Shown here in pieces: positions 26,314-35,900 of a DNA stretch of 50,290 nt (position 1 is the stretch's first letter; every line of letters begins with the position of its first letter). This stretch comes from Bacteroidales bacterium UBA3808 (lineage in GTDB: Bacteria > Bacteroidota > Bacteroidia > Bacteroidales > Paludibacteraceae): the NCBI GenBank assembly GCA_002369075.1, contig DFEG01000014.1, positions 59,841-110,130 on the forward strand, in the 5' to 3' direction. Below the pieces are notes generated by a model, which worked only from the letters and a program-made list of their open reading frames with translations, had not been told where the DNA came from and ran no database searches. The translations under genes were made by a program, and so were the position numbers.

Positions 26314-27681
26314 TCAACTGTCAACTTCCCCGTACAGGTCGAACTCCTCCGCTCTGGTGATCCTCACTGGGTAGAACTCGCCCGGCTGAATGCTGAATGC
26401 TGTCGGCTGACGGCTTATCAGCACTTCGCAATCCACTTCGGGACTGTCGTATTGGGTCCGTCCGATGTAATAGTCGCCTTCCAGACGGTCGATGATCACG
26501 CGTTCCGTGCGACCCGCAAACCGTTGCATCAACTCCCCGCTGATTTCCTGCTGTATAGCCATCAGTTCGGCGGCACGGGCTTCTTTGACCTCCTGCGGAA
26601 CATCGTCCTTGTAATGGCGGTTGGCGTACGTACCTTCCTCGTCGGAGTACGCGAAACAGCCCATTCGCTCAAAACGCATCTCCTGTACCCATTTCTTGAG
26701 TTCTTCAAAATCCTCTTCCGTCTCGCCCGGATGACCCACTAACAGGGTGGTGCGGATACATATGCCCGGCACTTTCTCGCGGATCTTGCGAATCAATGCG
26801 TCCTGCTCGGCACGGGTGATATGCCGGCGCATGAGTCCTAACATGTGATCCGTGCAATGCTGCAAAGCGATGTCGAGGTACTTGCATACATTCGCGTGCT
26901 TGGCCATCACGTCTAACAGCCCCTCTGGAAAATCCGTCGGATAAGCGTAGTGCAGCCGGATCCATTCCACCCCCGGCACCTGTGCGATCTCGTCTATCAA
27001 CTCCGGCAGCATATGTCTTTTGTCTTTCGACTTTTGACTTTCGACTAAATCTAACCCGTAGCTGCTCAGATCCTGCGCAATCACGTTCAGCTCCTTCACG
27101 CCCTGGCTCACCAGCCATCTTACTTCATCTAATATCTCCTCTTTCGGGCGGCTGGTGTGTCTGCCGGTGATCAGTGGGATAGCGCAGTAGGAGCAGAACC
27201 GGTTGCAACCCTCGCTGATCTTCAGGTACGCATAATGTTTCGGTGTCGTCAACTTTCTTTCGAAAACATGACATCCGACCGATAGTGGCAAGTCTTTGCT
27301 CCTTGTTCTTTCAGCGTAGCGGTCTTTATTCAGCAACTCCGCGAGTTGCATGAAATCGAATTTGCCATAGTACTCATCCACTTCCGGCAACTCGCTCTCC
27401 AACTCCGCGCGGTACCGTTCACTTAGGCATCCCATCACAATCAGCTTCCGCAGTTTGCCTTGTTTCTTGCGCTCCGCCATCCGGAGAATCATGTTCACGC
27501 TCTCTTCTTTCGCATCGCCGATAAAACCGCAGGTATTGATCACGCATATCTCGCCTCGCGGCTCTTCAGGGTCATGCACACAACGCCATCCGGCAGCTTC
27601 CAACTGCCGCATCACACGCTCTGCATCCACTAAGTTCTTCGAGCACCCCAATGTGATAAAATCAACTACACCCTTTCGCAT
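26314..27681 (-). CDS. rimO: Ribosomal protein S12 methylthiotransferase
   Basis: A radical-SAM enzyme that methylthiolates an aspartate of ribosomal protein S12. The 455-residue protein has the N-terminal methylthiotransferase domain (TLGCSKNLVDAE, NTCGFIGDAKEES, VMGCLSERY), giving three cluster cysteines. The radical-SAM motif is CNRFCSYCAIP near residue 159, and the C-terminus is a TRAM domain. It has segments encoded by short repeats at residues 116-130 (rearranged spacer unit), 212-223 (heptads) and 424-433 (heptads), all in surface loops between conserved blocks. LGCSKN and HYAYP favour RimO over MiaB. It is about 20 residues longer than I would expect, in line with those insertions. 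Confidence 0.93.
   Translation of the reverse strand: MRKGVVDFITLGCSKNLVDAERVMRQLEAAGWRCVHDPEEPRGEICVINTCGFIGDAKEESVNMILRMAERKKQGKLRKLIVMGCLSERYRAELESELPEVDEYYGKFDFMQLAELLNKDRYAERTRSKDLPLSVGCHVFERKLTTPKHYAYLKISEGCNRFCSYCAIPLITGRHTSRPKEEILDEVRWLVSQGVKELNVIAQDLSSYGLDLVESQKSKDKRHMLPELIDEIAQVPGVEWIRLHYAYPTDFPEGLLDVMAKHANVCKYLDIALQHCTDHMLGLMRRHITRAEQDALIRKIREKVPGICIRTTLLVGHPGETEEDFEELKKWVQEMRFERMGCFAYSDEEGTYANRHYKDDVPQEVKEARAAELMAIQQEISGELMQRFAGRTERVIIDRLEGDYYIGRTQYDSPEVDCEVLISRQPTAFSIQPGEFYPVRITRAEEFDLYGEVDS
26385..26412. repeat. Four heptads near the rimO 3' end
   Basis: GCTGAAT, GCTGAAT, GCTGTCG, GCTGACG: 28 bp, encoding part of RQPTAFSIQP at residues 424-433 within the TRAM region. Confidence 0.85.
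27015..27047. repeat. Heptads in the middle of rimO
   Basis: GTCTTTT, GTCTTTC, GACTTTT, GACTTTC, GACTA: 4.7 units. They encode LVESQKSKDKRH at residues 212-223, where relatives have a shorter loop. Confidence 0.88.
27291..27334. repeat. Copy of a spacer repeat inside rimO
   Basis: AGTCTTTGCTCCTTG then TTCTTTCAGCGTAGC then GGTCTTTATTCAGC. It matches the spacer units at 27691 and 27722 (AGTCTTTATTCTTTCAGCGAA, then GCGGTCTT) apart from a short rearranged stretch. It encodes LLNKDRYAERTRSKD. Confidence 0.75.
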
Positions 27682-27690
27682 AACTAATTC

Positions 27691-27750
27691 AGTCTTTATT
27701 CTTTCAGCGAACGAAGTGAACGGTCTTTATTCTTTCAGCGAAGCGGTCTT
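27691..27750. repeat. Direct repeat between recQ and rimO
   Basis: (A/G)GTCTTTATTCTTTCAGCGAA occurs at 27691-27711 and 27722-27742, followed by GCGGTCTT. It fills almost the entire 67-bp spacer. A related copy lies 400 bp away inside rimO. Confidence 0.9.
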
Positions 27751-29932
27751 AATTACCAAGATCGCAATGGAACTTGATCCGCACGAGCCGCACATGGATC
27801 TCGTCGTAGTAATCCTCGCCCAATTCCTCCATCGCGGTTTTTATGTTGTCGTTCTCTGCGGTCTTGAAATACTCGTATATGTCTTCCTCCTCGTCGGGAT
27901 CGACCACCTCTTTGATGAAGTAGTTGATGTTGATCTTCGTTCCGGAGAAGACGATCGCCTCCAGCTCGTCCAGCATTTCTTCCATCGACATGCCGTTGCT
28001 CTCTGCCAGATCATCCAGATCGACACGGCGGTCGATGGCTTGTATGATTTGTTTCTTGCGGGTCGATTTCTTCGCTACCGTACGGATGCGAAGGTCCTCG
28101 GGACGGATGATCTCATTCTCATCCACGTACTCTTTGATGATCTTCAGGAACTCATCTCCGTAGCGTTTGGCTTTGGCTACACCCACACCCGGAATGGTCA
28201 GCAGTTCTTCCATCGTGATAGGGTAGGTGGTGGCCATCGCTTCCAGACTTGGATCCTGGAAAATCACGAACGGCGGCACATCGTTCTTCTTCGCTACCTT
28301 GCGGCGGATGTCCTTCAGAATGGAGAAAAGCACCTCGTCGGCGGCGGCACACGTCGCACCGTTGCCTTCCATGTCGATCTCGTCCTCGTCCTGTACCTCG
28401 ATGGGAACCTCGAACTTGCCGGGCTTTCGGAGAAACTTCAGACCGTCTTTGGTCAGCTTCAGGTCGCCGTACGAGTCCACGTCTTTCTTCAACATCCCCA
28501 CTACTAACGCCTGACGCAGAATGGCATGGAGGGTGGACTCCTCTTCGTCGGAAGCCGCGCCGAAGTTCTCTAATTCGTCGTGGTGGTAACTCATCACTTC
28601 GGCGGTCTGGTTGCCGTGCAGAATATCGACGATGTGTTCGGCTTTGTGCTTCTCGTTCACTTGCTGGATGGTCTCTAACGCCAACTGCAGCAGCTCGCTC
28701 GCATCCACCATCTTGTATGTCTTGCGGCAGTTGTCGCAGTTGCCGCACTTCTCCTCCGTGTACTCCTCGCCGAAATAATGCAGCAGCAATTTCCGGCGGC
28801 AGATTGTGCTCTCCGCATAACTCTGGGTCTCGAACAGCAGCTGGTTCCCGATGCCGATCTCTTTGGGCGTCTTGTCTTTCTGGAACCGGCGCAACCGCTC
28901 TATATCCTCCGGAGCGTAGTAGCAGATACACTGCCCTTCGCCGCCGTCACGGCCCGCACGGCCCGTCTCCTGATAGTAGCCCTCTAATGATTTCGGAATG
29001 TCGTAGTGGATCACGAACCGCACATCCGGTTTGTCTATACCCATGCCGAAAGCTATTGTCGCCACGATCACCTGCACTTCCTCCATCAGGAACGCATCCT
29101 GGTTGGCGGTACGGGTCGCGGCATCCATGCCTGCGTGGTACGCACGCGCGGTTATTCCGTTTACTTGTAGTACTTGTGCCAGATCCTCCACTTCTTTGCG
29201 CGCAAGGCAGTAGATGATTCCGCTCTTGCCTTCCATCGAACGGATGAAACGCACCAGATCTTTGTCCACGTCGGCGGTCTTCGGACGTACCTCGTAGTAC
29301 AGGTTCGGGCGGTTGAAACTGCTCTTGAAAACCGTGGCGTCCGGCATGCCTAAGTTCTTCTGGATATCTTTCTGCACTTTCGGCGTCGCGGTGGCGGTCA
29401 GCGCAATGATAGGCGCCTTGCCGATGCGCTGGACCATGCTCCGGATCTGACTGTACTCCGGACGGAAATCATGACCCCACTCCGAGATACAGTGCGCCTC
29501 ATCTACCGCGTAGAAAGAGATCTTCACACCCTTCAGAAAATCCACATTCTCCGCCTTCTGAAGACTCTCGGGGGCAAGATACAGCAGCTTCGTTTTGCCG
29601 CTCAGCACATCCTCCTTGACGGCGTTGATTTCGCCACGGCTCAGACTTGAATTGATAAAATGGGCTACACCCTCTTCCTCCGAGTAATTGCGCATCGCAT
29701 CCACCTGGTTCTTCATCAGCGCAATCAACGGGGAGATCACGATGGCCACTCCCTCCATGATCAACGACGGCAACTGGTAGCACAAACTTTTACCACCCCC
29801 GGTCGGCATCAGCACAAACGTGTCATTGCCTTCCATCACATTACGGATGATTGCTTCCTGGTTCCCCTTGAAGGTGTCAAACCCGAAGTACGTCTGCAAT
29901 GCCTCCACTAATTGTTCGTGTGTTACATTCAT
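27749..29932 (-). CDS. recQ: ATP-dependent DNA helicase RecQ
   Basis: A 727-residue 3'-5' DNA helicase for recombination and fork repair. Visible parts are the N-terminal Q-motif region and Walker A MPTGGGKSLCYQLP, DEAH box VDEAHCISEWGHDFRPEY, and helicase motif VI region YQETGRAGRDG. The RQC zinc cluster is CRRKLLLHYFG...CGNCDNC, and an HRDC domain sits around residues 530-610. Length is as in other Bacteroidales. It is the first gene of the long minus-strand run, with its own promoter at 29957-29988, and diverges from the sugar-transporter gene across a pyrimidine-rich island. Confidence 0.95.
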   Translation of the reverse strand: MNVTHEQLVEALQTYFGFDTFKGNQEAIIRNVMEGNDTFVLMPTGGGKSLCYQLPSLIMEGVAIVISPLIALMKNQVDAMRNYSEEEGVAHFINSSLSRGEINAVKEDVLSGKTKLLYLAPESLQKAENVDFLKGVKISFYAVDEAHCISEWGHDFRPEYSQIRSMVQRIGKAPIIALTATATPKVQKDIQKNLGMPDATVFKSSFNRPNLYYEVRPKTADVDKDLVRFIRSMEGKSGIIYCLARKEVEDLAQVLQVNGITARAYHAGMDAATRTANQDAFLMEEVQVIVATIAFGMGIDKPDVRFVIHYDIPKSLEGYYQETGRAGRDGGEGQCICYYAPEDIERLRRFQKDKTPKEIGIGNQLLFETQSYAESTICRRKLLLHYFGEEYTEEKCGNCDNCRKTYKMVDASELLQLALETIQQVNEKHKAEHIVDILHGNQTAEVMSYHHDELENFGAASDEEESTLHAILRQALVVGMLKKDVDSYGDLKLTKDGLKFLRKPGKFEVPIEVQDEDEIDMEGNGATCAAADEVLFSILKDIRRKVAKKNDVPPFVIFQDPSLEAMATTYPITMEELLTIPGVGVAKAKRYGDEFLKIIKEYVDENEIIRPEDLRIRTVAKKSTRKKQIIQAIDRRVDLDDLAESNGMSMEEMLDELEAIVFSGTKININYFIKEVVDPDEEEDIYEYFKTAENDNIKTAMEELGEDYYDEIHVRLVRIKFHCDLGN

Positions 29933-29956
29933 ATATGCTAAATCTCAATTTGGCTA

Positions 29957-29988
29957 CAAAAGTACAAATAATTTTTGATATATACAAA
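29957..29988 (-). promoter_or_regulatory. Bacteroidetes-type promoter for recQ
   Basis: On the minus strand: TTTG at 29988-29985 and TACTTTTG at 29964-29957, with 23 bp from TTG to TA. The start codon is 25 bp downstream of the -7 box. Confidence 0.8.
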
Positions 29989-30104
29989 TTATTTTGCAAA
30001 AAATGTCATTTTCCTCCATTTTTCTCCTTCGCCCTCTTCGCCCTTTCCTCCCTCGCCATCCCCTTCTCCCGTCCCTCGCCATCCCCGCTTCCCGTCTTTC
30101 CTTT

Positions 30105-30124
30105 TTGTCGCATATTTGCGGCAA
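30105..30124. repeat. 20-bp hyphenated palindrome, TTGTCGCA arm
   Basis: TTGTCGCA-TATT-TGCGGCAA: 8-bp arms with one mismatch (a G-T wobble in RNA) around four bases. Confidence 0.85.
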
Positions 30125-30175
30125 CCTTCCTCCTCTTATTTTCCTCGCCTCTCCTTGCCTTCCCGTCTTTCTCTT

Positions 30176-30195
30176 TTGTCGCATATTTGCGGCAA
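30176..30195. repeat. 20-bp hyphenated palindrome, second copy
   Basis: Identical to the copy at 30105: TTGTCGCA-TATT-TGCGGCAA. The upstream CGTCTTTC and the pyrimidine flank are repeated too. Confidence 0.85.
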
Positions 30196-30278
30196 CTCCC
30201 CTTTCCTTTTTCATCTTATGTTTTATAACATATATTCCCTCGGAAACACAAAAAAATACCCAAAAAATGCATCGAACT

Positions 30279-30310
30279 CTTGCGTATATGAAAAAAATAT
30301 AGTAATTTTG
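30279..30310 (+). promoter_or_regulatory. Bacteroidetes-type promoter for the sugar-use locus
   Basis: TTG at 30280 and TAATTTTG at 30303-30310, spaced 23 bp. It drives the transporter gene at 30357 and probably the genes after it. Confidence 0.75.
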
Positions 30311-30356
30311 TACCCGATTTTGATAATCACGGCTTAAGCTTAATAGAAATAACACC

Positions 30357-31700
30357 ATGCAGAAACGGAATTTATCCTTTGCACAACTCTTTAATCTGAG
30401 TTTTGGTTTCTTCGGAGTACAGATTGCATACGCTCTTCAGAGCGCGAACATCTCCCGTATTTTTGCTACTTTGGGCGCAGACCCGCACACTTTGAGTTTC
30501 TTCTGGATCCTCCCGCCGTTGATGGGTATGATCGTGCAGCCGCTCGTTGGTAAGTATTCGGACAAGACGTGGACACGTCTCGGTCGCCGTAAACCCTATT
30601 TGCTCGTGGGCGCGCTCATCGCGGTCGCGGTGATGTTGCTTCTGCCTAACGCAGGCGATTTCACGTTTGCGCAGTCGGCTTTCCTCGGGCTCAACGCAGC
30701 CATGTGGTTCGGCGTTTTCAGCCTTATGTTCCTCGATACATCCATCAATATCGCCATGCAGCCGTTCAAGATGATGGTCGGCGATATGGTCAACGAGGAG
30801 CAGAAAGGTACAGCCTATGCTATCCAGTCCGCTCTCTGCAACGCCGGTTCGCTTGCAGGCTATCTCTTCCCGATCTTCTTCACATGGATCGGTATTGCCA
30901 ATACGGCTCCCGAGGGCGTTATCCCTGATTCTGTCAAATGGTCGTTCTATATAGGAGCGGCGATTCTCGTACTCTGCTGCCTCTATACCTTCGCTACCGT
31001 GAAGGAACTTAACCCGCAGGAGTACGCCGAGTTCCATGGCGTTGACTTGACTAAAAAGGAGGAGAAAAAGGAGGAAAAGGGCTTCATTACTCTTCTCCGT
31101 GAAGCGCCCTCTGCTTTCTGGACGGTCGGACTCGTTCAGTTCTTCTGCTGGGCGGCGTTCATGTATATGTGGACCTATTCGATTGGTACCATCGCGGTGA
31201 ACTGCTTCGGTTGGGACGAAGCTTCCACCGCTGCATTGGAGTATCAGTCTGCCGGTGATTGGGTAGGTGTTGTGTTTGCTGTTCAGGCAGTCGGCTCACT
31301 CCTCTGGGCGATGGTTCTCCCGCTCTTGGAGAAATATACCGGCAACAAAGGTGCATATGTCATCTCCCTTGTTGTTGGCGCAGTCGGATTCATCTCCATC
31401 TGGTTCGTTACCAACCAATACGTCCTCTGGCTTAGCTACGCGCTTATCGGCGCTGCTTGGGCGGCTATGCTTGCCCTGCCGTTCACCATCGTCACCAACG
31501 CTATCAAGGGCGGTAACATGGGATACTACCTCGGGCTCTTCAACTGCACCATCTGCATCCCGCAGATCGTGGCAGCCCTCTGCGGTAGATCACTCCTTAT
31601 ATATGTATGCGCGCACGTACAGGCTGGTATGCTGGTCGTTGCCGGCGTGCTTCTCCTTCTCGGTGCTGCATCCGTCTTTCTTATTCGCGAGAAAGAATAG
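30357..31700 (+). CDS. MFS sugar transporter, SLC45/maltose-type
   Basis: A 447-residue inner-membrane carrier with 12 predicted helices. It starts LSFAQLFNLSFGFFGVQIAYALQSANISRIF; the loop QPLVGKYSDKTWTRLGRRKPYL between helices 2 and 3 is the MFS signature as found in SLC45-like sucrose/maltose symporters. A Lys/Glu-rich loop (TKKEEKKEEKG) separates the two halves. Relatives in Bacteroidales sit in alpha-glucan utilisation loci, so import of glucose, maltose or short glucans is likely but inferred. It is first in a row with a lipoprotein, SusC and SusD. Two 20-bp palindromes follow its stop. Confidence 0.85.
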   Translation: MQKRNLSFAQLFNLSFGFFGVQIAYALQSANISRIFATLGADPHTLSFFWILPPLMGMIVQPLVGKYSDKTWTRLGRRKPYLLVGALIAVAVMLLLPNAGDFTFAQSAFLGLNAAMWFGVFSLMFLDTSINIAMQPFKMMVGDMVNEEQKGTAYAIQSALCNAGSLAGYLFPIFFTWIGIANTAPEGVIPDSVKWSFYIGAAILVLCCLYTFATVKELNPQEYAEFHGVDLTKKEEKKEEKGFITLLREAPSAFWTVGLVQFFCWAAFMYMWTYSIGTIAVNCFGWDEASTAALEYQSAGDWVGVVFAVQAVGSLLWAMVLPLLEKYTGNKGAYVISLVVGAVGFISIWFVTNQYVLWLSYALIGAAWAAMLALPFTIVTNAIKGGNMGYYLGLFNCTICIPQIVAALCGRSLLIYVCAHVQAGMLVVAGVLLLLGAASVFLIREKE

Positions 31701-31701
31701 T

Positions 31702-31721
31702 ATCGACCATGCATGGGCGAT
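31702..31721. repeat. 20-bp palindrome, ATCGACCA arm, imperfect
   Basis: ATCGACCA-TGCA-TGGGCGAT: one arm mismatch. It lies 2 bp after the transporter stop. Confidence 0.8.
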
Positions 31722-31732
31722 CCCCTAACAGC

Positions 31733-31752
31733 ATCGACCAAGCTAGGGCGAT
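31733..31752. repeat. 20-bp palindrome, degenerate copy
   Basis: ATCGACCA-AGCT-AGGGCGAT: two arm mismatches, recognisable because it repeats the copy 31 bp upstream. Confidence 0.6.
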
Positions 31753-31789
31753 ATAATAAGAAACAACAACAAAATCAAAATAATCTATT

Positions 31790-32923
31790 ATGAAAAACAA
31801 ACTACTTGTATTTGCATTTGCGTGTGCGGTGCTTGGGTTGATAGGATGCCGTAAGGAAAAGACGGATATCTTCGAAGTAAGCACCCAAATCGCTCAAAAC
31901 ACGTTGCAGGGAATTTACGTCTACATAGACGTCGATTCAACGAAAATGTCCACTACTTTGCAAGAGTGGAAGCTTACGGAAAATGCGACCGATGGAAAAA
32001 CCGGCTATTATCGCATAGTGTCTACAGGATGTGGCGAAAACAGCAATGTACAGACACCTCTTTCTTGGGAGCCCGCTACCATGACTGAAAATCACCAGAC
32101 AATGGTAATCCCTGTGAAAATAGGTGAGGAGAATTTGAAAATGAATTGGACTGGCGGTGTGCTTGATTTTGGAGAATATGTAACATACAAGAGTCTTATT
32201 TCCATTGCTGATCTGCTTCTCAATTTTAGCGAAAAATTCGCGAATGTAACATTTGTGATCAACGATACGACTAACTATCTCACCATCAAAAAGGACACAA
32301 TTCCTTATTTGGCATGGAGAACAGAAGTGGTGAACTTTACGCAGGACTCTATAGACGCTTACAAACAGTTCTTGTTAACTATGGCTGATACCCTCGCATG
32401 GTTCAATGAGAATTACCCCACCCAGGCAGTACCGGATACGGTTCGTTTTTCTACAAAACAACAATCTAATGGAACTTATAAAGGGCAGATTTCGCGTCCT
32501 TATGAGACTATACGCATCAAATTAGATACCACTAATCATGGTCCGTTGGAGATATTTAACGGAGAATTGATATGCAATCAATCTGCAGATTTGGATAATA
32601 CAGGTTCTTTCTCTTTCCATAAGCGTACTTGGACAGAGGAGTTTTATGACAAACCTGCATCTGATAAAGCGCAGTCTTATGATTCGCTGTATGTAGTTCC
32701 GAATGCTAAATGGACAATGACATCCTTCACGAATGCGAAAAAATTTGATGTGATGCTCAATGGCGATGCACAAGTAAAAGTGGTAGCTACTAAGGCAGGC
32801 AAAACAACAAGCAGCGAGGATGTTACCAAGCCGGCAGCATTCACTACCCTGCAACTATCTGCGTTCTCGGCAGAAGATGGCGTTGTAACGCTTAATGACA
32901 AGAAATTTACGTTGAAAAAATAA
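31790..32923 (+). CDS. Uncharacterised lipoprotein in a polysaccharide-utilisation locus
   Basis: A 377-residue protein with a lipoprotein signal peptide (MKNKLLVFAFACAVLGLIGC; Cys20). The mature part is rich in Thr, Asp and beta-type segments with no motif I recognise. It contains phrases such as ISRPYETIRIKLDTTNHG and ends with VTLNDKKFTLKK. Its place between the sugar transporter and SusC suggests a surface glycan-binding or accessory role. The base composition appears more A/T-rich than in the flanking transporter and SusC genes. Twelve bases separate it from susC. Confidence 0.75.
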   Translation: MKNKLLVFAFACAVLGLIGCRKEKTDIFEVSTQIAQNTLQGIYVYIDVDSTKMSTTLQEWKLTENATDGKTGYYRIVSTGCGENSNVQTPLSWEPATMTENHQTMVIPVKIGEENLKMNWTGGVLDFGEYVTYKSLISIADLLLNFSEKFANVTFVINDTTNYLTIKKDTIPYLAWRTEVVNFTQDSIDAYKQFLLTMADTLAWFNENYPTQAVPDTVRFSTKQQSNGTYKGQISRPYETIRIKLDTTNHGPLEIFNGELICNQSADLDNTGSFSFHKRTWTEEFYDKPASDKAQSYDSLYVVPNAKWTMTSFTNAKKFDVMLNGDAQVKVVATKAGKTTSSEDVTKPAAFTTLQLSAFSAEDGVVTLNDKKFTLKK

Positions 32924-32935
32924 TTCTCAATACCG

Positions 32936-35900
32936 ATGAAAAACTATATGTTAAATCTGCGTGCATTGTGGATGGCCGGTCTTTTGATTGTTGGACTTTC
33001 AGCATATGCACAGTTGACCGTAAGTGGTGTTGTTACTGATGCTGCTAACGGAGAACCGATTATTGGCGCCTCCATTCTTGAAATGGGTACTACCAATGGT
33101 ACTATCACCGATTATGACGGTAATTTCGTGCTGAACGTAAAACCGGGTGCTAAACTCCAGATCTCGTACATGGGATACAAAACCCAGGAACTGGACGCCA
33201 AACCCCAGATGTCCGTGAAAATGGGAGAGGACTCCGAGCTCCTCGACGAAGTCGTTGTCGTGGGCTATGGTGTAGTTAAGAAAAACGACGCTACCGGTTC
33301 CGTAACCGCTATCAAACCCGATGAAATGAACAAGGCGCTCACCACGACGGCTACCGATATGTTGTCTGGTAAGATCGCCGGTGTCAATATCTCTACCGAT
33401 GGTGGTACACCGGGTGGGGGTGCTTCGATTCGTATTCGTGGTGGATCATCTCTGAACGCTTCCAACGACCCGCTCATCGTCATTGACGGTCTCGCTATGG
33501 ACAACAATGGTATTCAGGGTGTCTCCAACCCCCTCTCTTTGGTGAACCCGAATGATATTGAGACTTTCACCGTCCTCAAGGATGCTTCCGCTACCGCTAT
33601 CTACGGTTCGCGTGCTTCTAACGGTGTCATCCTCATTACTACCAAGAAAGGTAAAGCGGGACAGAAGATGAAAGTCTCCTATGACGGTAACGTCTCTTTC
33701 GGTTCTGTGCTCAAACATATGGATGTATTGAATGGCGATGAACTCCGTGCTTATGTTACGGCTGCAGGCCAGTCCAAGCAGGCGAACCAGTACCTTATGA
33801 ACGATAATGTGGACTGGTTCAACCAGATATACCGTACAGCAGTGAATACCGACCACAATGTGTCCCTCATGGGTGGATTGAAAAACAAAGTTGTCGATAT
33901 GCCGTATCGTGCTTCGATTGGTTATACCCTCAATAACGGTGCTGTGAAGGGCTCGCAGATGCAGCGTGTCACTGCTTCCTTGAACCTCAATCCTTCATTC
34001 CTGGATAATCACTTGACCTTCAACCTAAACGCGAAGGGAATGTATATCTACAACCAGTATGAGCCGGGTATCGCAGGTGCTTATCTGGATAAAGATCCGA
34101 CGCAGCCGATTTATTCAACCGGAGATCTTACCAATATCTATGGCGAGCAGATTCTTGCCGGAGAAACTAATGGCACGAAATATTACCTCACGAAAGAGGA
34201 ATTGGATACCCACTGGGATGGTTTCTTCCAACCGCTGGGAACCTCCTCATCCGTTTATGGACCTTATGGTGACCCGAACTGGATGTATTCGCTCAAGTCC
34301 TCTGCCAACCCCTTGGCACAACTCAAACACCAGTCCAATACCTCTAATGCCGGACAGTTCGTCGGTAACTTGGAAGGTACCTACAAGGTACATGGCTTGG
34401 AGGATCTGGTGCTCCATGCTAATTTCGGTGCCGATTATGCTTTTGGTAAGTCAACGAGCGTTAACAGTATGCTCGGTTCGGCAAGCCACTACACCGGCTG
34501 GAACGGCTTTGAACAGAAAATGAAGTACAACCTCCAGTTTAACGCTTTTGCACAATACGGTCATGATTGGGAGAAAGCGCAGCAGCACTTCGATATCATG
34601 GCGGGTTATGAGTGGCAGCACTTCTATAACGAGTACCTCAAACGCGGTAACGGTATGTATCTCTCCACCTATATGGACGACCCCACAAGAGCAGGTAAAG
34701 AGGCATACCCCGAGTTTGGACAAGGTAAGGGCGAGAACTACTTGGTATCCTTCTTCGGACGTGTCAACTGGATAGGATGGAACCAGATCATGGTTACTGC
34801 TACTGTCCGTGGAGATGGATCCAGCCGTTTCTCAAGAGATCATCGTTGGGGCGTGTTCCCGTCTGTAGCTGTAGGTTGGAAAATCAAAGAGTCGTTCCTC
34901 AAAGATGTTAACTGGCTCAACGATCTCAAACTCCGTCTCGGTTACGGTATTACCGGTCAGCAGGATGGTATCGGAGACTACTCATACATGCCTACCTATA
35001 CTCAAACTACTGGACATACTTCTTACTATCCGGTTGGTGGAGAAAACTATGCAAAAGAGGACTTCAACGCCAAAAACGTGGATATTGTAAAAGACGCTGA
35101 CGGTAATATCCTTTATATCTCTGACCGTCCCAATGCCTTTAACCCCAACCTGACTTGGGAGAAAACCACGACCTATAACGTAGGTATTGATTTCGCATTC
35201 CTCAATAACCGTATCTCCGGTGCGTTGGATTACTACTTCCGTAACACAACCGACCTCCTCAACAATGTCAATGTGGCTATGGGTACCAACTTCCGTAAAC
35301 GCGTGATGTCCAATATCGGCTCCTTGCAGAACCAAGGTCTTGAGTTCTCTCTCAATGCGGTGGTTCTTGATTATGGCAAACGCTTCAAATGGGACCTCGG
35401 TTACAACGTAACCTGGAACCAGAACAAGATTACCAAAATCAATGGAGATGAGACCATGATTGATGGTAATGGATACGGAGGAGATGGTTTGGGCGGTAAA
35501 TCTATTACTAAGTTTGCTGTCGGATATGCTACCAATGTATTCTATCTCTACGAAGCACAGAAGGGTACCCGTGAGGATGGTTCTACTTATTGGTATATCG
35601 TTGATCAGCAGAAAGAGGGTGAAGCAGGATATGGCAAGATTGACGAGCAGGATAAGGTTTTCAAACATAGCCCCGTAGCACCTGTCATGATGGGATTCCA
35701 GACCAAGTTCCAGTTCTACAACTTCGACCTCGGACTCTCTTTCCGTGCCAACATCGGCAACTATGTATTCAACAATGTGATTGCTTCCCGTCTGCAGAAT
35801 GTACCGGCTGGTAACTTAGCTCGTGATGGATATTACAAGACTTTGCCGACCGATGTGTTCCGTGCTTATTATGTGGACGGATATAACATGACTATCTACA

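Larger units (their letters stand above)
29989..30278. other. Pyrimidine-rich spacer island with two palindromes
   Basis: About 290 bp without a gene. The plus strand is mostly C and T. Open frames here encode only Ser/Pro/Phe-rich low-complexity strings and are rejected. A block of about 36 bp (CCCGTCTTTC..., then the palindrome) occurs twice, at about 30091 and 30162. Confidence 0.8.

Noticed and set aside
29899..30358. Open frames across the pyrimidine-rich spacer
   Set aside because: They encode Ser/Pro/Phe-rich low-complexity strings that follow directly from C/T-rich DNA, on several frames at once, and they cross two promoters.
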